Counted from the first letter of the stretch, positions 44,214 through 52,016 are shown. The stretch is 64,000 nucleotides of DNA from an uncultured Lachnospiraceae bacterium (GCA_902766825.1 CACXFB010000061.1:60370-124369); one strand, 5' to 3'. Made by a program: numbers and translations. Notes: generated from the sequence alone by a model not told the origin.

Positions 44214-44957
44214 TTATTCGTAATCGCCGATAAGAGGCAGCTCCATATCATACAAAACCGTGTCAATTTTTATAATATCATAAACTCCGTTCTCAATAAA
44301 ATATTGAATCGCCAGGTCAAATTTTGAACTTGGTGAAATAGCATATCCAGCCCTTGCAAGCAGGTCCTTTGCCCCCTCGCAGCCAAGCTCCAAGGCAATC
44401 GCACATGCAAACACCGTGCTCTTCTTTGGCTGATAATCCGGATTGTTCTTTATTTTTGAAAAATGTGATTTTCTTATATTGGCTCGTGTATAAAACTGTG
44501 CATTAGTCATACCATGCTCTTTTATAAGGATCATCAATTTCTCTGCAAAAGTCTGTCCAACACCTGCAACTGCCTCCTCAATGCTTTTTGCAGAGCACTC
44601 CATCGCAGCCTTTGCCTGAAATCTTATGGATCTTTTCACGCTTTTACCTGCTGATTTTTCCACCATTGCCTCATCATCGCAAAAAGCTTTTCCAAAAGCC
44701 TGCGCAGATTCATAAGCCTGTGCTGGTTCACGCACCACAGATGCAACAGACTCCCCAAATGTCCCCGGCACATCATAAGTCTGTAATGCATCTTCACATA
44801 TATCACACGGATGCGTGGCATCTTCACATATATCATAAAGTTGTGGTGCTTCATTACATACAGGCGATGTATAATTGGCCACAATGTATTTTTTTACTTC
44901 TTCCTGCAGTTCATAATAATGTTCATTTTTAACTCTCTTAAATATTTTTTCTATCAT
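44214..44957 (-). CDS. Divergent HTH (Cro/C1-like) protein with repetitive N-terminal half
   Basis: The N-terminal half of this 247-residue protein is low in complexity, with repeated CDICEDA-type pieces (YDICEDATHPCDICEDALQ, about 43-61). The C-terminal domain (about 140-247) looks like a helix-turn-helix: MTNAQFYTRANIRKSHFSKIK, then LLARAGYAISPSSKFDLAIQY and IIKIDTVLYD. The gene at 52513-52965 codes for a related domain. No DNA target is known. It is located upstream of the VWA gene and downstream of the metal-transport operon, in the same direction. Confidence 0.7.
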   Translation of the reverse strand: MIEKIFKRVKNEHYYELQEEVKKYIVANYTSPVCNEAPQLYDICEDATHPCDICEDALQTYDVPGTFGESVASVVREPAQAYESAQAFGKAFCDDEAMVEKSAGKSVKRSIRFQAKAAMECSAKSIEEAVAGVGQTFAEKLMILIKEHGMTNAQFYTRANIRKSHFSKIKNNPDYQPKKSTVFACAIALELGCEGAKDLLARAGYAISPSSKFDLAIQYFIENGVYDIIKIDTVLYDMELPLIGDYE

Positions 44958-45614
44958 TTATAAAACCTCAAGTGTAGCATCGGCAAGTCTCATGTATTCA
45001 TAGCCTTCTTCTTCATATAACTCAAAAATTCCTGTCACTATAATATCCTGGTTCTGCTCAGGATAATCATCCGGATAAACGTGGTTACCGTCTCCCCATA
45101 CAAATTCCATTCCCTGCTGGCAACAGGCTGCCGCATCCTGTATATATGCAAAATGATAATACTGACCGGTTCCTTCATACCAGGTTACAGAATATGTTCC
45201 TTTTATACTCATTTTCTGACCTACATAGTCCTCCGGATTACTTACAATCTGGTATATCGTAGCATACACCATGTTACTTCCCATCTGGGTAAGATCCAGA
45301 TCTACCGGTCTGTCCGGAGAATTTTTCATATCAACATCCTCTGACTTATCACCTGACTCCTCTTTATCATTATCTTTTGAAGTCTCATTAGGAGTTGTTG
45401 TATTCTCATTATCCTTTTTATCCTCTTTAGTTTCAGCCGTCGGCTTTGTATCATCTGAACCTTCTTTGTCTTGTTCTTCTTTAACACCTTGTTCAAGAAT
45501 TTTTTCAACTGTGTTATTGTTGTTAACGTTAGATCTGCGTCCGTTATCCGAACCACATCCGACAAGCAATAATCCTGCTGCCATTAACGTACTGACAACC
45601 TTTACATTTTTCAT
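44958..45614 (-). CDS. Lipoprotein with OB-like domain, next to metal ABC transporter
   Basis: The signal peptide ends in LLVGC (lipobox, Cys about residue 20). A long acidic Lys/Glu/Asp/Thr spacer follows, then a C-terminal domain starting IYQIVSNPEDYVGQKMSIKG and including QDAAACCQQGMEFVWG, with paired Cys and several acidic residues. It follows the ZnuB-type permease gene, so a role in metal handling outside the cell is likely but unproven. It does not look like ZnuA. ATG at 45614 begins the natural signal peptide; an earlier start lies in the permease gene. Confidence 0.75.
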   Translation of the reverse strand: MKNVKVVSTLMAAGLLLVGCGSDNGRRSNVNNNNTVEKILEQGVKEEQDKEGSDDTKPTAETKEDKKDNENTTTPNETSKDNDKEESGDKSEDVDMKNSPDRPVDLDLTQMGSNMVYATIYQIVSNPEDYVGQKMSIKGTYSVTWYEGTGQYYHFAYIQDAAACCQQGMEFVWGDGNHVYPDDYPEQNQDIIVTGIFELYEEEGYEYMRLADATLEVL

Positions 45615-46456
45615 GATAACTTCACTACCTTCCCAATTAAAAAGCATATAATAAACACTACCATATCACATGTTACAATCGTTGATCCGACCGGTGTCAC
45701 GGCGAGTATTGAAATAATGATTCCACCAAGTGCACAAAGCACCGAAATGATGCTTGAGCATATTACAACACCTTTAAAGCTCTGTATAAGACTCATGGCC
45801 GACAACGCCGGAAATATAATAAGTGCCGATATCAAAAGTGATCCGACTATATTCATTCCAAGAACTATTATAACAGCAATTATAACAGAAATGATAAGAT
45901 TATATCTGTCTGCCGAAACACCTGTCGACTTAATAAAATTCTCGTCGAAAGTTACCGCAAATATTCTGTTATAAAACAACACAAACATTACAATTACCGC
46001 AAATGACAGTATAATGCAAAGTAAAACCTGTGAATCCGTCAAAGTAAGTATTGATGTGGAACCAAATAATGTACTGCATACATCTCCCGAAACATTTGCC
46101 GATGATGAGAATATATTCATAAGCATATATCCTATTGCAAGTGCGCTCACCGACAACATTGCAATAGCAGCATCTCCTTTTATCTTTGCGCCCTGGCCGG
46201 CCTTAAGAAGAAGTATTGCCGTTACGACCGTAACAGGAAGCGTCAGCACTGTATAATCCGTTATTTTCATAACTGATGCAACCGCCATTGCTCCAAAAGC
46301 GACATGTGATAATCCGTCACCTATAAATGAATACCTTTTAAGTACCAGTGTAACTCCAAGCAATGAGGAACAAAGTGCAATGAGAACTCCTACAATTATT
46401 GCATATCTGACAAAGGAGTACTGTAAATAAAACATAAGTGTATCAACCGCATTCAT
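45611..46456 (-). CDS. znuB: Metal ABC transporter permease (ZnuB/MntB family)
   Basis: The 281-residue protein has eight or nine membrane segments and the ABC-3 family motifs LVLKRYSFIGDGLSHVAFGA and SLLISALIIFPALSAM. It forms the pore for Zn2+ or Mn2+ uptake with the ATPase encoded just before it. The ATG at 46456 is eight bases after GGAGG; an ATG three codons earlier touches the binding site. The start overlaps the ATPase gene end and its end overlaps the lipoprotein start by four bases. No solute-binding ZnuA gene is in this operon. Confidence 0.85.
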   Translation of the reverse strand: MNAVDTLMFYLQYSFVRYAIIVGVLIALCSSLLGVTLVLKRYSFIGDGLSHVAFGAMAVASVMKITDYTVLTLPVTVVTAILLLKAGQGAKIKGDAAIAMLSVSALAIGYMLMNIFSSSANVSGDVCSTLFGSTSILTLTDSQVLLCIILSFAVIVMFVLFYNRIFAVTFDENFIKSTGVSADRYNLIISVIIAVIIVLGMNIVGSLLISALIIFPALSAMSLIQSFKGVVICSSIISVLCALGGIIISILAVTPVGSTIVTCDMVVFIICFLIGKVVKLS

Positions 46457-46457
46457 T

Positions 46458-47159
46458 TTACTCATCCTCCTTTTTTCTTACCGCACGAATTTTTACCGCC
46501 TCATCACTTTTAAGATATTCATCTTTTGTTCCATAAAAAATGCTGTCTTTATCTATATGAAGAATATGACTCGAATATTTCAAAGCTGCTTCCATGTCAT
46601 GGGAAACCATTATAATTGTAATACCTTCGCTGTTAATTTTCTCGACAAGCTCATAAAAATCCTGTGTTACTTTCGGGTCGAGTCCCGTTACCGGTTCATC
46701 CAGAAAGAGCATATCCTGTGATGCACACAATGCTCTTGCAAGAAGCACCCTTTGCTGTTGTCCACCGGATAATTTACGATAACTTTTGTTTCTCATATCC
46801 CAGACGCTCATGAGCTCCATATTCTTTTTTGCTTTTTTCTTTTCAACCGAAGAATAAAAAGGTCTTATACCCATCCCCGAGATGCATCCTGACAAAACAA
46901 TCTCCTTAACTGTCGCTGGAAAATCCCTCTGAATATCAGTCTGTTGCGGAAGATAACCTATTCCACCGCTTCCCACTTCAACAGTTCCCTTAATTGGCTT
47001 TATGAGTCCAAGCAAAGTCTTAACAAGTGTACTTTTCCCCGCACCGTTCTCTCCCACTATACAAAGATACTCTCCCTTTTTTACTTCAAAATCTATATTC
47101 GTGGCAACAGTTTTACCCTCATAACCTATATCAAGACTGTCAACCTTTAATACTGACAT
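46458..47159 (-). CDS. znuC: Metal ABC transporter ATP-binding protein (ZnuC/MntA family)
   Basis: The 233-residue ATPase has Walker A GENGAGKSTLVKT, Q-loop GIGYLPQQ, signature LSGGQQQRVLLARAL, Walker B DMLFLDEPVTGLDP and the H-loop MVSHDM. The combination with an ABC-3 permease points to zinc or manganese import. ATG at 47159 follows GGAGG by eight bases; the in-frame ATG ten codons upstream is not used in the family. Symbol by family only. Confidence 0.87.
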   Translation of the reverse strand: MSVLKVDSLDIGYEGKTVATNIDFEVKKGEYLCIVGENGAGKSTLVKTLLGLIKPIKGTVEVGSGGIGYLPQQTDIQRDFPATVKEIVLSGCISGMGIRPFYSSVEKKKAKKNMELMSVWDMRNKSYRKLSGGQQQRVLLARALCASQDMLFLDEPVTGLDPKVTQDFYELVEKINSEGITIIMVSHDMEAALKYSSHILHIDKDSIFYGTKDEYLKSDEAVKIRAVRKKEDE

Positions 47160-47196
47160 TTTAGTTTCCTCCATAAGTTCATTTATCACTTAAAAA

Positions 47197-47223
47197 TATA
47201 CCGAAAAACAATGATTGTCAATC
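47197..47223 (-). promoter_or_regulatory. Promoter and palindromic operator of the metal transporter operon
   Basis: The minus strand shows TTGACA with a TATTTT-like -10 seventeen bases on. The palindrome GATTGTCAATC (47213-47223) covers the -35 box. A dimeric metalloregulator (Zur, Fur-like or MntR) is plausible, but the sequence is not a clear match to any of their boxes. Confidence 0.5.
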
Positions 47224-47243
47224 GATTCTTGCACTATACGAAA

Positions 47244-47271
47244 ATAATCCGGAGCATAAACTCCGGATTAT
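47244..47271 (-). terminator. Strong hairpin, probable terminator of a minus-strand transcript
   Basis: ATAATCCGGAG (47244-47254) and CTCCGGATTAT (47261-47271) form a perfect eleven-base stem; the minus-strand tail is TTTCG. It lies just upstream of the transporter promoter and downstream of the small peptide ORF, so it would end a short transcript from that region. A weaker CACATT/AATGTG hairpin lies at 47327-47342. Confidence 0.6.
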
Positions 47272-47380
47272 GATTAAAGCATGTTATATATATATGATGA
47301 AATATCCCCGTAATGATTTTAAAATGCACATTTTTTAATGTGTAAAATTGTCTACATGCTTCTTATATTTCATTGATTTT

Positions 47381-47461
47381 TTATTTCCAGTTAAATTTTC
47401 TTTTTGACGGCTTTTCCTCCTTTCGCAACCAATTCTTCATTATATTCACGTATTTATTCAT
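47381..47461 (-). CDS. Small basic peptide ORF (26 codons), possible regulated peptide
   Basis: The frame begins MNKYVNIMKNWL at 47461 and ends KPSKRKFNWK. GGGGAGAG lies immediately before the ATG, a close but usable site. The peptide is strongly basic and has no signal sequence. It follows a promoter with two CGTTC boxes 21 bases apart. I have no family match; it could be chance, a leader peptide, or a peptide signal or antimicrobial. Confidence 0.3.
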   Translation of the reverse strand: MNKYVNIMKNWLRKEEKPSKRKFNWK

Positions 47462-47500
47462 CTCTCCCCGTTATAACACTAATTTTTAAAAAATCAAGAG

Positions 47501-47548
47501 TTTATATTAATGTGTAGCACGAACGACACGTTTTACGACATGAACGAC
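47501..47548 (-). promoter_or_regulatory. Promoter with tandem LytTR-type (AgrA/ComE-like) direct repeats
   Basis: The minus strand has GTCGTTCAT (47548-47540) and GTCGTTCGT (47527-47519), exactly 21 bases apart, then TATAAA at 47506-47501. The nine-base boxes match the CGTTN[AG][TG] half of the LytTR consensus, and the second overlaps the expected -35 position, as in activated promoters of this class. No LytTR regulator gene is in the window. Confidence 0.45.
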
Positions 47549-47828
47549 ATCAAAAATATTAGTATATAGATTTTTGCATTAGACTTTTTTGCTTATATTT
47601 CCAGATTGATTATACTATAACAATTATTATCTTGCAAAATTTGTTGTATATTTATGTATATTAATGTATTTGAAATTCTTAATTTTTACAGTCGGTTAAT
47701 ATAAAAATTACTCCCCGTGCATAAATTCACTGCATTTTTCTAGTATTACAAAAAGGTATATTACTGTTGGTCAATTCATTATTTGCATCCAGTAAATTTC
47801 AAAGGTGGTTAATTAAATACAATATTAA

Positions 47829-47860
47829 ATAAGGGTGTTTTTCAACACATCTTATTTTTT
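47829..47860 (+). terminator. Terminator hairpin in the leader of the XRE gene
   Basis: ATAAG and GTGT (47829-47838) pair with ACAC and CTTAT (47845-47855), followed by TTTTT. It stands 20 bases before the ribosome binding site of the XRE gene. It may be an attenuator in the XRE leader or the end of an upstream short RNA; the region 47550-47828 holds no other recognisable gene. Confidence 0.55.
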
Positions 47861-47892
47861 GATTAATATTACAAAATATTAAGGAGGATACT

Positions 47893-48237
47893 ATGTCAGA
47901 TTTTGTTATAAATCCAATTGATATAGGAAAAAGAGTCCGTCAGTTACGACTCAAACAAAATAAAACACAATGTTACTACGCAGATACGCTTTATATATCA
48001 CCTTCATATCTTGCTCTTATTGAATCAGGCAAGAGACTACCAACAATAGAAGTTTTGATTCATATTTCAAAAGTTGCAGATGTTACTTTGGATTATCTTG
48101 TTTACGGGGATGATACCAACATGGATTCAATTCAAAAAACATTTGACAGACTAAGAGCTACATACTCAGACAATGATATAAAAAATGCACTCAGACTTAC
48201 CGAGTATTATCTTGAACTAATCAACAACAAAGAATAG
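47893..48237 (+). CDS. XRE-family transcriptional regulator
   Basis: The 114-residue protein has a Cro/C1-type HTH at residues about 10-70 (IGKRVRQLRLKQNKTQCYYADTLYISPSYLALIESGKRLPT) followed by a short helical C-terminus that may dimerise. AAGGAGG precedes the ATG. Its targets are unknown; the divergent short transcript at 47381-47548 is a candidate. The stop codon TAG touches the first base of a REP-like element. Confidence 0.88.
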   Translation: MSDFVINPIDIGKRVRQLRLKQNKTQCYYADTLYISPSYLALIESGKRLPTIEVLIHISKVADVTLDYLVYGDDTNMDSIQKTFDRLRATYSDNDIKNALRLTEYYLELINNKE

Positions 48238-48386
48238 GAACGAGGGACGGTTCCTCGTTCCACCATTCCAGCATCCCCGGTTCCGCTAAGGATTGACCAT
48301 CTTACCAATCTTTCAAAAAAACCACCGCACTGACTGCTGGAACAGGGGATGGAACAGGGTGGAACAGGGGACGGTTCTTAGTTTCA
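48237..48386. repeat. REP-like palindromic elements, loci 1 and 2
   Basis: Locus 1 (48237-48262) reads GGAACGAGGGACGGTTCCTC followed by GTTCCA. Locus 2 (about 48339-48386) is a decayed copy with GGAACAGGGG repeats and GGGGACGGTTCTTAGTTTCA. The stop codon of the convergent esterase gene lies within locus 2. Similar copies are found at seven more places up to 57.8 kb. Confidence 0.85.
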
Positions 48387-49040
48387 TAAAAGGATCCACT
48401 TTATCCCCTTTGCCAGTCTTAATGTTGTTTCGGTAAAATGATTTCCCGAATTCATCTCATAAATACATTCTGTTCCATTATCTTTATAGAATGTATAAAT
48501 ACTTCTTGTCCTGTCGTCCACTGTTCTCATTACAGGATTTTTGGTTTTACTTTCCCTATCTCCAAGGGAAAAGTATATTTTCTTTGGTTTCGATAACATT
48601 TTGTGACCTGTTACGTAATCCTTGAATCCACTAAACCACAATGAACCCGAAGCACACACAGCCCCTTCAAACATATCGGTTTTATACAATGAATACAATG
48701 CAAAAAGGCCGGCAAAAGAGTAACCGGCTATATAGTACGAACTCACATTATGATTTAATTTTTCATCAATCTCTGGCACAACATTTTCGCATATTTCTTT
48801 AATATAATTATCTGCTCCTTCTCCAAAGTCATCCCCTTTGGGAAACACAGCTTTTGACTTCCACGGAGACAAATCTATCTGCCAGTCAGAAGGTTCAAGG
48901 ACAGCAAGATAACAATCTCTGCAACCTATATCAGATAAAATTTTAAATAATTTTTCGCCATCTTTTTCAAAAACATTTACTATAACCAATGGCTTAACTT
49001 CATTATTTCCTATCGAAAAAATCTCATATGGAATACTCAT
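48384..49040 (-). CDS. Putative esterase (alpha/beta hydrolase, Fes/IroE-like)
   Basis: The 218-residue protein has the nucleophile elbow YIAGYSFAGLFALYS (Ser about residue 113), an acidic residue in YFSLGDRESKT, and His in MNSGNHFTETT, completing a hydrolase triad. It resembles the putative-esterase family PF00756. No signal peptide is seen, so it is cytosolic; substrate is unknown. ATG at 49040 is chosen because the longer in-frame form takes its first 18 codons from a REP-like element (reading MERGTVPRSK), which is clearly not native. Confidence 0.8.
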   Translation of the reverse strand: MSIPYEIFSIGNNEVKPLVIVNVFEKDGEKLFKILSDIGCRDCYLAVLEPSDWQIDLSPWKSKAVFPKGDDFGEGADNYIKEICENVVPEIDEKLNHNVSSYYIAGYSFAGLFALYSLYKTDMFEGAVCASGSLWFSGFKDYVTGHKMLSKPKKIYFSLGDRESKTKNPVMRTVDDRTRSIYTFYKDNGTECIYEMNSGNHFTETTLRLAKGIKWILL

Positions 49041-49067
49041 CAAAATATTTTTCCTTTGCTTTGTTTT

Positions 49068-49133
49068 GGAACGGGGGACGGTTCCTCGTTCCACTCCCCG
49101 ACATTTTGGAACGAGGAACCGTCCCCCGTTTCA
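49068..49133. repeat. REP-like inverted pair, locus 3
   Basis: GGAACGGGGGACGGTTCCTC-GTTCCA (49068-49093) is followed after 14 bases by its inverted copy (49108-49133). The two arms make a long cruciform between the esterase start and the methyltransferase stop codon, the TGA of which is part of the right arm end. Confidence 0.9.
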
Positions 49134-49961
49134 CTTCGCCCTTTTACCAATTTCCCAAAATGCTACCGCACTGGCTGCTGCAACATTTAACGAATCGACC
49201 TCATGACTCATCGGAATCTTTACTGTATAATCACAATTCTTAATTGTGCAGTCCATCAGGCCGTCACCTTCATTACCAAGTATTATCGCAATTTTTTCTT
49301 CTCTGCGTAATCTTTCATCATCAATATCAACCGTATCATCGGTTAATGCCATTGCAACCGTCTTAAATCCCAACTCTTTAAAATGTTGTAAATATGTATT
49401 TTCCCAATCGTCATCACTTTCAATACATGTCCACGGAATCTGAAATACTGTTCCCATACTGACTCTTGCAGCCCTTCTGTACAAAGGATTTGAGCACTCA
49501 GGTGTCATAACAATTGCATCTATCCCAAGCGCCGCGGCCGAACGAAAGATTGCGCCAAGGTTGGTCGGGTTCATTACTTTTTCAAGTATTGCGATTCTGG
49601 TAGCACCCGTACAAACACTTTCCAACGAAAGCATATGTTTACGTCGCATGGCACATAACACACCTCTTGTAAGTTTAAAACCTGTAAGCTGTGTCAACAC
49701 ATCAAACTCAGCTGTAAAAACCTTAGCATCACCAACTCTGTCAATTACAGGTTTTGCCTCACCTTCTATATGTTTATCCTCCACAAGAAGAGAAATTGGC
49801 TCATAACCTGCATCAAGTGCCCTTAGAACAACTTTAGGACTCTCTGCTATAAAGATGCCTTTCTCAGGCTCATGATGGTTAAAAAGCTGATTTTCCGTAA
49901 GCCTTGCATAAATATCAAGCTGTGGATCATTAAAATCTGTTATCAATGTAATGTTACTCAT
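49131..49961 (-). CDS. TrmH/SpoU-family RNA 2'-O-methyltransferase
   Basis: The 276-residue protein has the SPOUT motifs EKVMNPTNLGAIFRSAAALG (motif 1), IILGNEGDGL (motif 2) and KIPMSHEVDSLNVAAASAVA (motif 3), which form the knot binding S-adenosylmethionine. An N-terminal substrate-binding domain precedes it. It methylates ribose in tRNA or rRNA; target not known. The 3' end abuts a REP-like element. Confidence 0.9.
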   Translation of the reverse strand: MSNITLITDFNDPQLDIYARLTENQLFNHHEPEKGIFIAESPKVVLRALDAGYEPISLLVEDKHIEGEAKPVIDRVGDAKVFTAEFDVLTQLTGFKLTRGVLCAMRRKHMLSLESVCTGATRIAILEKVMNPTNLGAIFRSAAALGIDAIVMTPECSNPLYRRAARVSMGTVFQIPWTCIESDDDWENTYLQHFKELGFKTVAMALTDDTVDIDDERLRREEKIAIILGNEGDGLMDCTIKNCDYTVKIPMSHEVDSLNVAAASAVAFWEIGKRAK

Positions 49962-49996
49962 GTAGATACCTCGTAAATAATCTGATGCTTATTATT

Positions 49997-50431
49997 TTAC
50001 TCTGCATTAAGAAATAAGTATAGCAGTCTGTACAATTCTTTTGCATCATCTTCAGATAATACTTTTGTACCCTCTGTAATTTTTCCCGGGATATCCTTGC
50101 ATTTTTCCTTCAATGCATTTCCACTTTCAGTTATACTTACAATCGTCACGCGTTCGTCATCCTTTGATCTTGCTCTGATAATGTATCCCTTCTTTTCAAG
50201 ATTCTTCAATAACGGTGTAAGTGTTCCTGCATCAAGATGTAGTATACTTCCTAACTGCCCTACATTCACGGTCTCTTTTTCCCAAAGTACCATAAATACA
50301 ATATACTGCGTATATGTAAGCCCTAACGGTTTCAAATACGGCGTATATGCACTTACTATTTTTCTTCCGCATGCATACAACGGAAAGCACAATTGATTTT
50401 TAAGTAAAAGCTGCTCGTATTTTTGTTTCAT
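49997..50431 (-). CDS. ohrR: MarR-family peroxide sensor, OhrR-like
   Basis: The 144-residue protein starts KQKYEQLLLKNQLCFPLYACGRKI: Cys15 is at the position of the peroxide-sensing Cys of OhrR, and the next lines (YTPYLKPLGLTYTQYIVFMVLWE) match the family. The winged helix follows (LDAGTLTPLLKNLEKKGYI, DERVTIVSITE). It probably represses the glutathione peroxidase operon, in which it is the second gene, until organic peroxides oxidise Cys15. Confidence 0.88.
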   Translation of the reverse strand: MKQKYEQLLLKNQLCFPLYACGRKIVSAYTPYLKPLGLTYTQYIVFMVLWEKETVNVGQLGSILHLDAGTLTPLLKNLEKKGYIIRARSKDDERVTIVSITESGNALKEKCKDIPGKITEGTKVLSEDDAKELYRLLYLFLNAE

Positions 50432-50452
50432 TTAACAACACCTGTTCCTAAG

Positions 50453-50995
50453 TTATAATAATCCTGCTATAAATTCATCTATAATCTCCATTTTAACCGT
50501 AGGTTCAAATCTTGCAACCACATTTCCCTGCCTGTCCACAACAAACTTGGTAAAGTTCCATTTTATATCCGGATTGTTCTTGTAATCTTTATCAATCTTA
50601 GAAAGCATTACCCCCATTGCAATTGCCTTTGCTCCCTTACCGAATCCTTCAAATCCTTTCTGTGATTTGAGATACTCAAAAAGAGGAAGTGCATTGTCTC
50701 CATTCACATCAGATTTCTTCATCTGCGGAAACTGTGTTTTATATTTGAGCGTGCAAAAATCATGTATCTCATCATCGGTTCCCGGTGTCTGTCCTGCAAA
50801 CTGATTACAAGGCACATCAATTACTTCCAGTCCTTTTTCATGATATTTTTCATACATAGCTTCGATATCCTTGTAATGAGGTGTAAATCCACAGCCTGTT
50901 GCCGTATTGACAATCAAAACCACTTTACCTTTGAAACTGCTCATAGACACCTCTTCACCTTTAACCGTTGTAACACTCTGATCATAAAAACCCAT
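50453..50995 (-). CDS. Glutathione peroxidase-family thiol peroxidase
   Basis: The 180-residue protein has the catalytic motifs VNTATGCGFTPHY (peroxidatic Cys about 36), VPCNQFAGQTPGTD (Gln) and IKWNFTKFVVD (Trp, Asn). Bacterial members normally use thioredoxin rather than glutathione. It removes hydroperoxides in the cytosol. The gene leads an operon with the OhrR-like repressor, with a palindromic operator inside its promoter. Confidence 0.92.
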   Translation of the reverse strand: MGFYDQSVTTVKGEEVSMSSFKGKVVLIVNTATGCGFTPHYKDIEAMYEKYHEKGLEVIDVPCNQFAGQTPGTDDEIHDFCTLKYKTQFPQMKKSDVNGDNALPLFEYLKSQKGFEGFGKGAKAIAMGVMLSKIDKDYKNNPDIKWNFTKFVVDRQGNVVARFEPTVKMEIIDEFIAGLL

Positions 50996-51031
50996 AACGA
51001 CGTCCTCCTTTTATAATTTATATTTTATCAT

Positions 51032-51060
51032 ATTATATTTTATCAAATATAATTTTGCAA
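51032..51060 (-). promoter_or_regulatory. Promoter and operator of the peroxidase-ohrR operon
   Basis: The minus strand has TTGCAA (51060-51055) and TATAAT (51037-51032) with a 17-base spacer. A perfect palindrome, TTATATTT and AAATATAA with four bases between (51033-51052), fills the spacer and the -10 box. AT-rich symmetry and place agree with an OhrR-type repressor site. Confidence 0.7.
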
Positions 51061-51079
51061 GAAGTTTTTTATTTTTTTT

Positions 51080-51105
51080 TGGAGCAGGGGACGGTTCCTC
51101 GTTCC
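51080..51105 (+). repeat. REP-like element, locus 4
   Basis: GGAGCAGGGGACGGTTCCTC followed by GTTCCA. This single copy stands 19 bases from the stop codon of the RAYT transposase remnant, which suggests that the element family and the enzyme belong together. Confidence 0.85.
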
Positions 51106-51123
51106 ATTTAAGTTTTTCTATAT

Positions 51124-51330
51124 TTATTTTGCAAAACGATATACAGTTGTTTTGAACAATCCGGTCATTCTGGCTATTTGTCCAAAAGATAAATTATTAT
51201 GTCTAAGTTTTTTTACATACTCTTTCTGCATTGACTTATCAAGAGCTTGATACTCTGCTACAGAATTACAACATGTTATTTTTCGAATTAATATTTTTGC
51301 CTGCTCATCCGTAACACGTTTTTTACCATT
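51124..51330 (-). pseudogene. Remnant of REP-associated (Y1/IS200-like) transposase, C-terminal HTH
   Basis: The open frame reads KKRVTDEQAKILIRKITCCN, then SVAEYQALDKSMQKEYVKKL, then NNLSFGQIARMTGLFKTTV before TAA. This is the C-terminal helix-turn-helix tail found in clostridial RAYT-type transposases, with the ITDEQ and the S-x-R/G-Q-I-A-R-x-T-G pattern. The catalytic Y1 domain is missing; a stop codon (TGA) lies directly before residue one and no start is present. It is a decayed fragment. Confidence 0.65.
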
Positions 51331-51375
51331 TCAGTAAAAAATTTTTTTCCACCATAAGGGTGGGAAAATTCTTTC

Positions 51376-51454
51376 TTGACTCTAAACAAAAAAAGTGCAT
51401 AATTTAAGTAATAATACACACAGCATGTGACTGGTGTGTATTATTACTTAAATT
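51376..51454 (+). promoter_or_regulatory. AbiE-like promoter with 21-bp perfect inverted repeat
   Basis: TTGACT (51376-51381) and CATAAT (51398-51403) are 16 bases apart. Perfect 21-base arms (51401-51421 and 51434-51454; inner ends ATACACAC and GTGTGTAT) surround 12 bases. The first arm begins within the -10 box. AbiEi antitoxins are known to repress their own promoter by binding inverted repeats, so this is the likely operator. Confidence 0.75.
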
Positions 51455-51473
51455 TAAAAAAGAGGAAAAAAAT

Positions 51474-52016
51474 ATGCTTCTATCGTATAAGGATTGTATT
51501 GATAAATATGGCAGTGATTATAATATAAAAAAAGAGATTGAAAAAGGATATCTTATCTTCAAAGAAAAAGGTATCTATTCGACTAATCGAAACATTTCTG
51601 AAATTGAGATAATATTGCATAAGTTTCCAAAAGCTATATTTACAGGAAAAAGTGCATTTTTTTATCATGGTCTTAGTGATGTAATACCTGATTACTATTA
51701 TCTTGCTACCATTAGAACTGATACCCGCATCAAAGATACACGTGTAAAACAATCTTTTCTAAAAGATGATATTTTTAAAGCAGGTATCACTGAAATTACT
51801 TATAATAACTTCTCTATACGCATATATAATCGTGAGAGAATGCTAATAGAACTCATGCGTTTTAAATCAAAGCTACCTAAAGATTACTATAAAGAAATCA
51901 TTTTAAACTATAGACAGATTTCATATGAACTTGATTTTGGATTGGTTGATGACTATGCTCTTTTATTCAACAACGGAACAAGACTAATGGATATGATTGA
52001 AATGGAGGTGCTATAA
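51474..52016 (+). CDS. abiEi: AbiEi-family antitoxin (type IV toxin-antitoxin)
   Basis: The 180-residue protein has an N-terminal winged helix (SYKDCIDKYGSDYNIKKEIEKGYLIFKEKGIY) and the C-terminal AbiEi domain with ISEIEIILHKFPKAIFTGKS, AFFYHGLSDVIPDYYYLAT and TYNNFSIRIYNRERMLIELM. AbiEi proteins neutralise the AbiEii nucleotidyltransferase toxin and repress transcription. This copy looks complete, but the toxin gene that overlaps its stop codon is broken. Confidence 0.82.
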   Translation: MLLSYKDCIDKYGSDYNIKKEIEKGYLIFKEKGIYSTNRNISEIEIILHKFPKAIFTGKSAFFYHGLSDVIPDYYYLATIRTDTRIKDTRVKQSFLKDDIFKAGITEITYNNFSIRIYNRERMLIELMRFKSKLPKDYYKEIILNYRQISYELDFGLVDDYALLFNNGTRLMDMIEMEVL

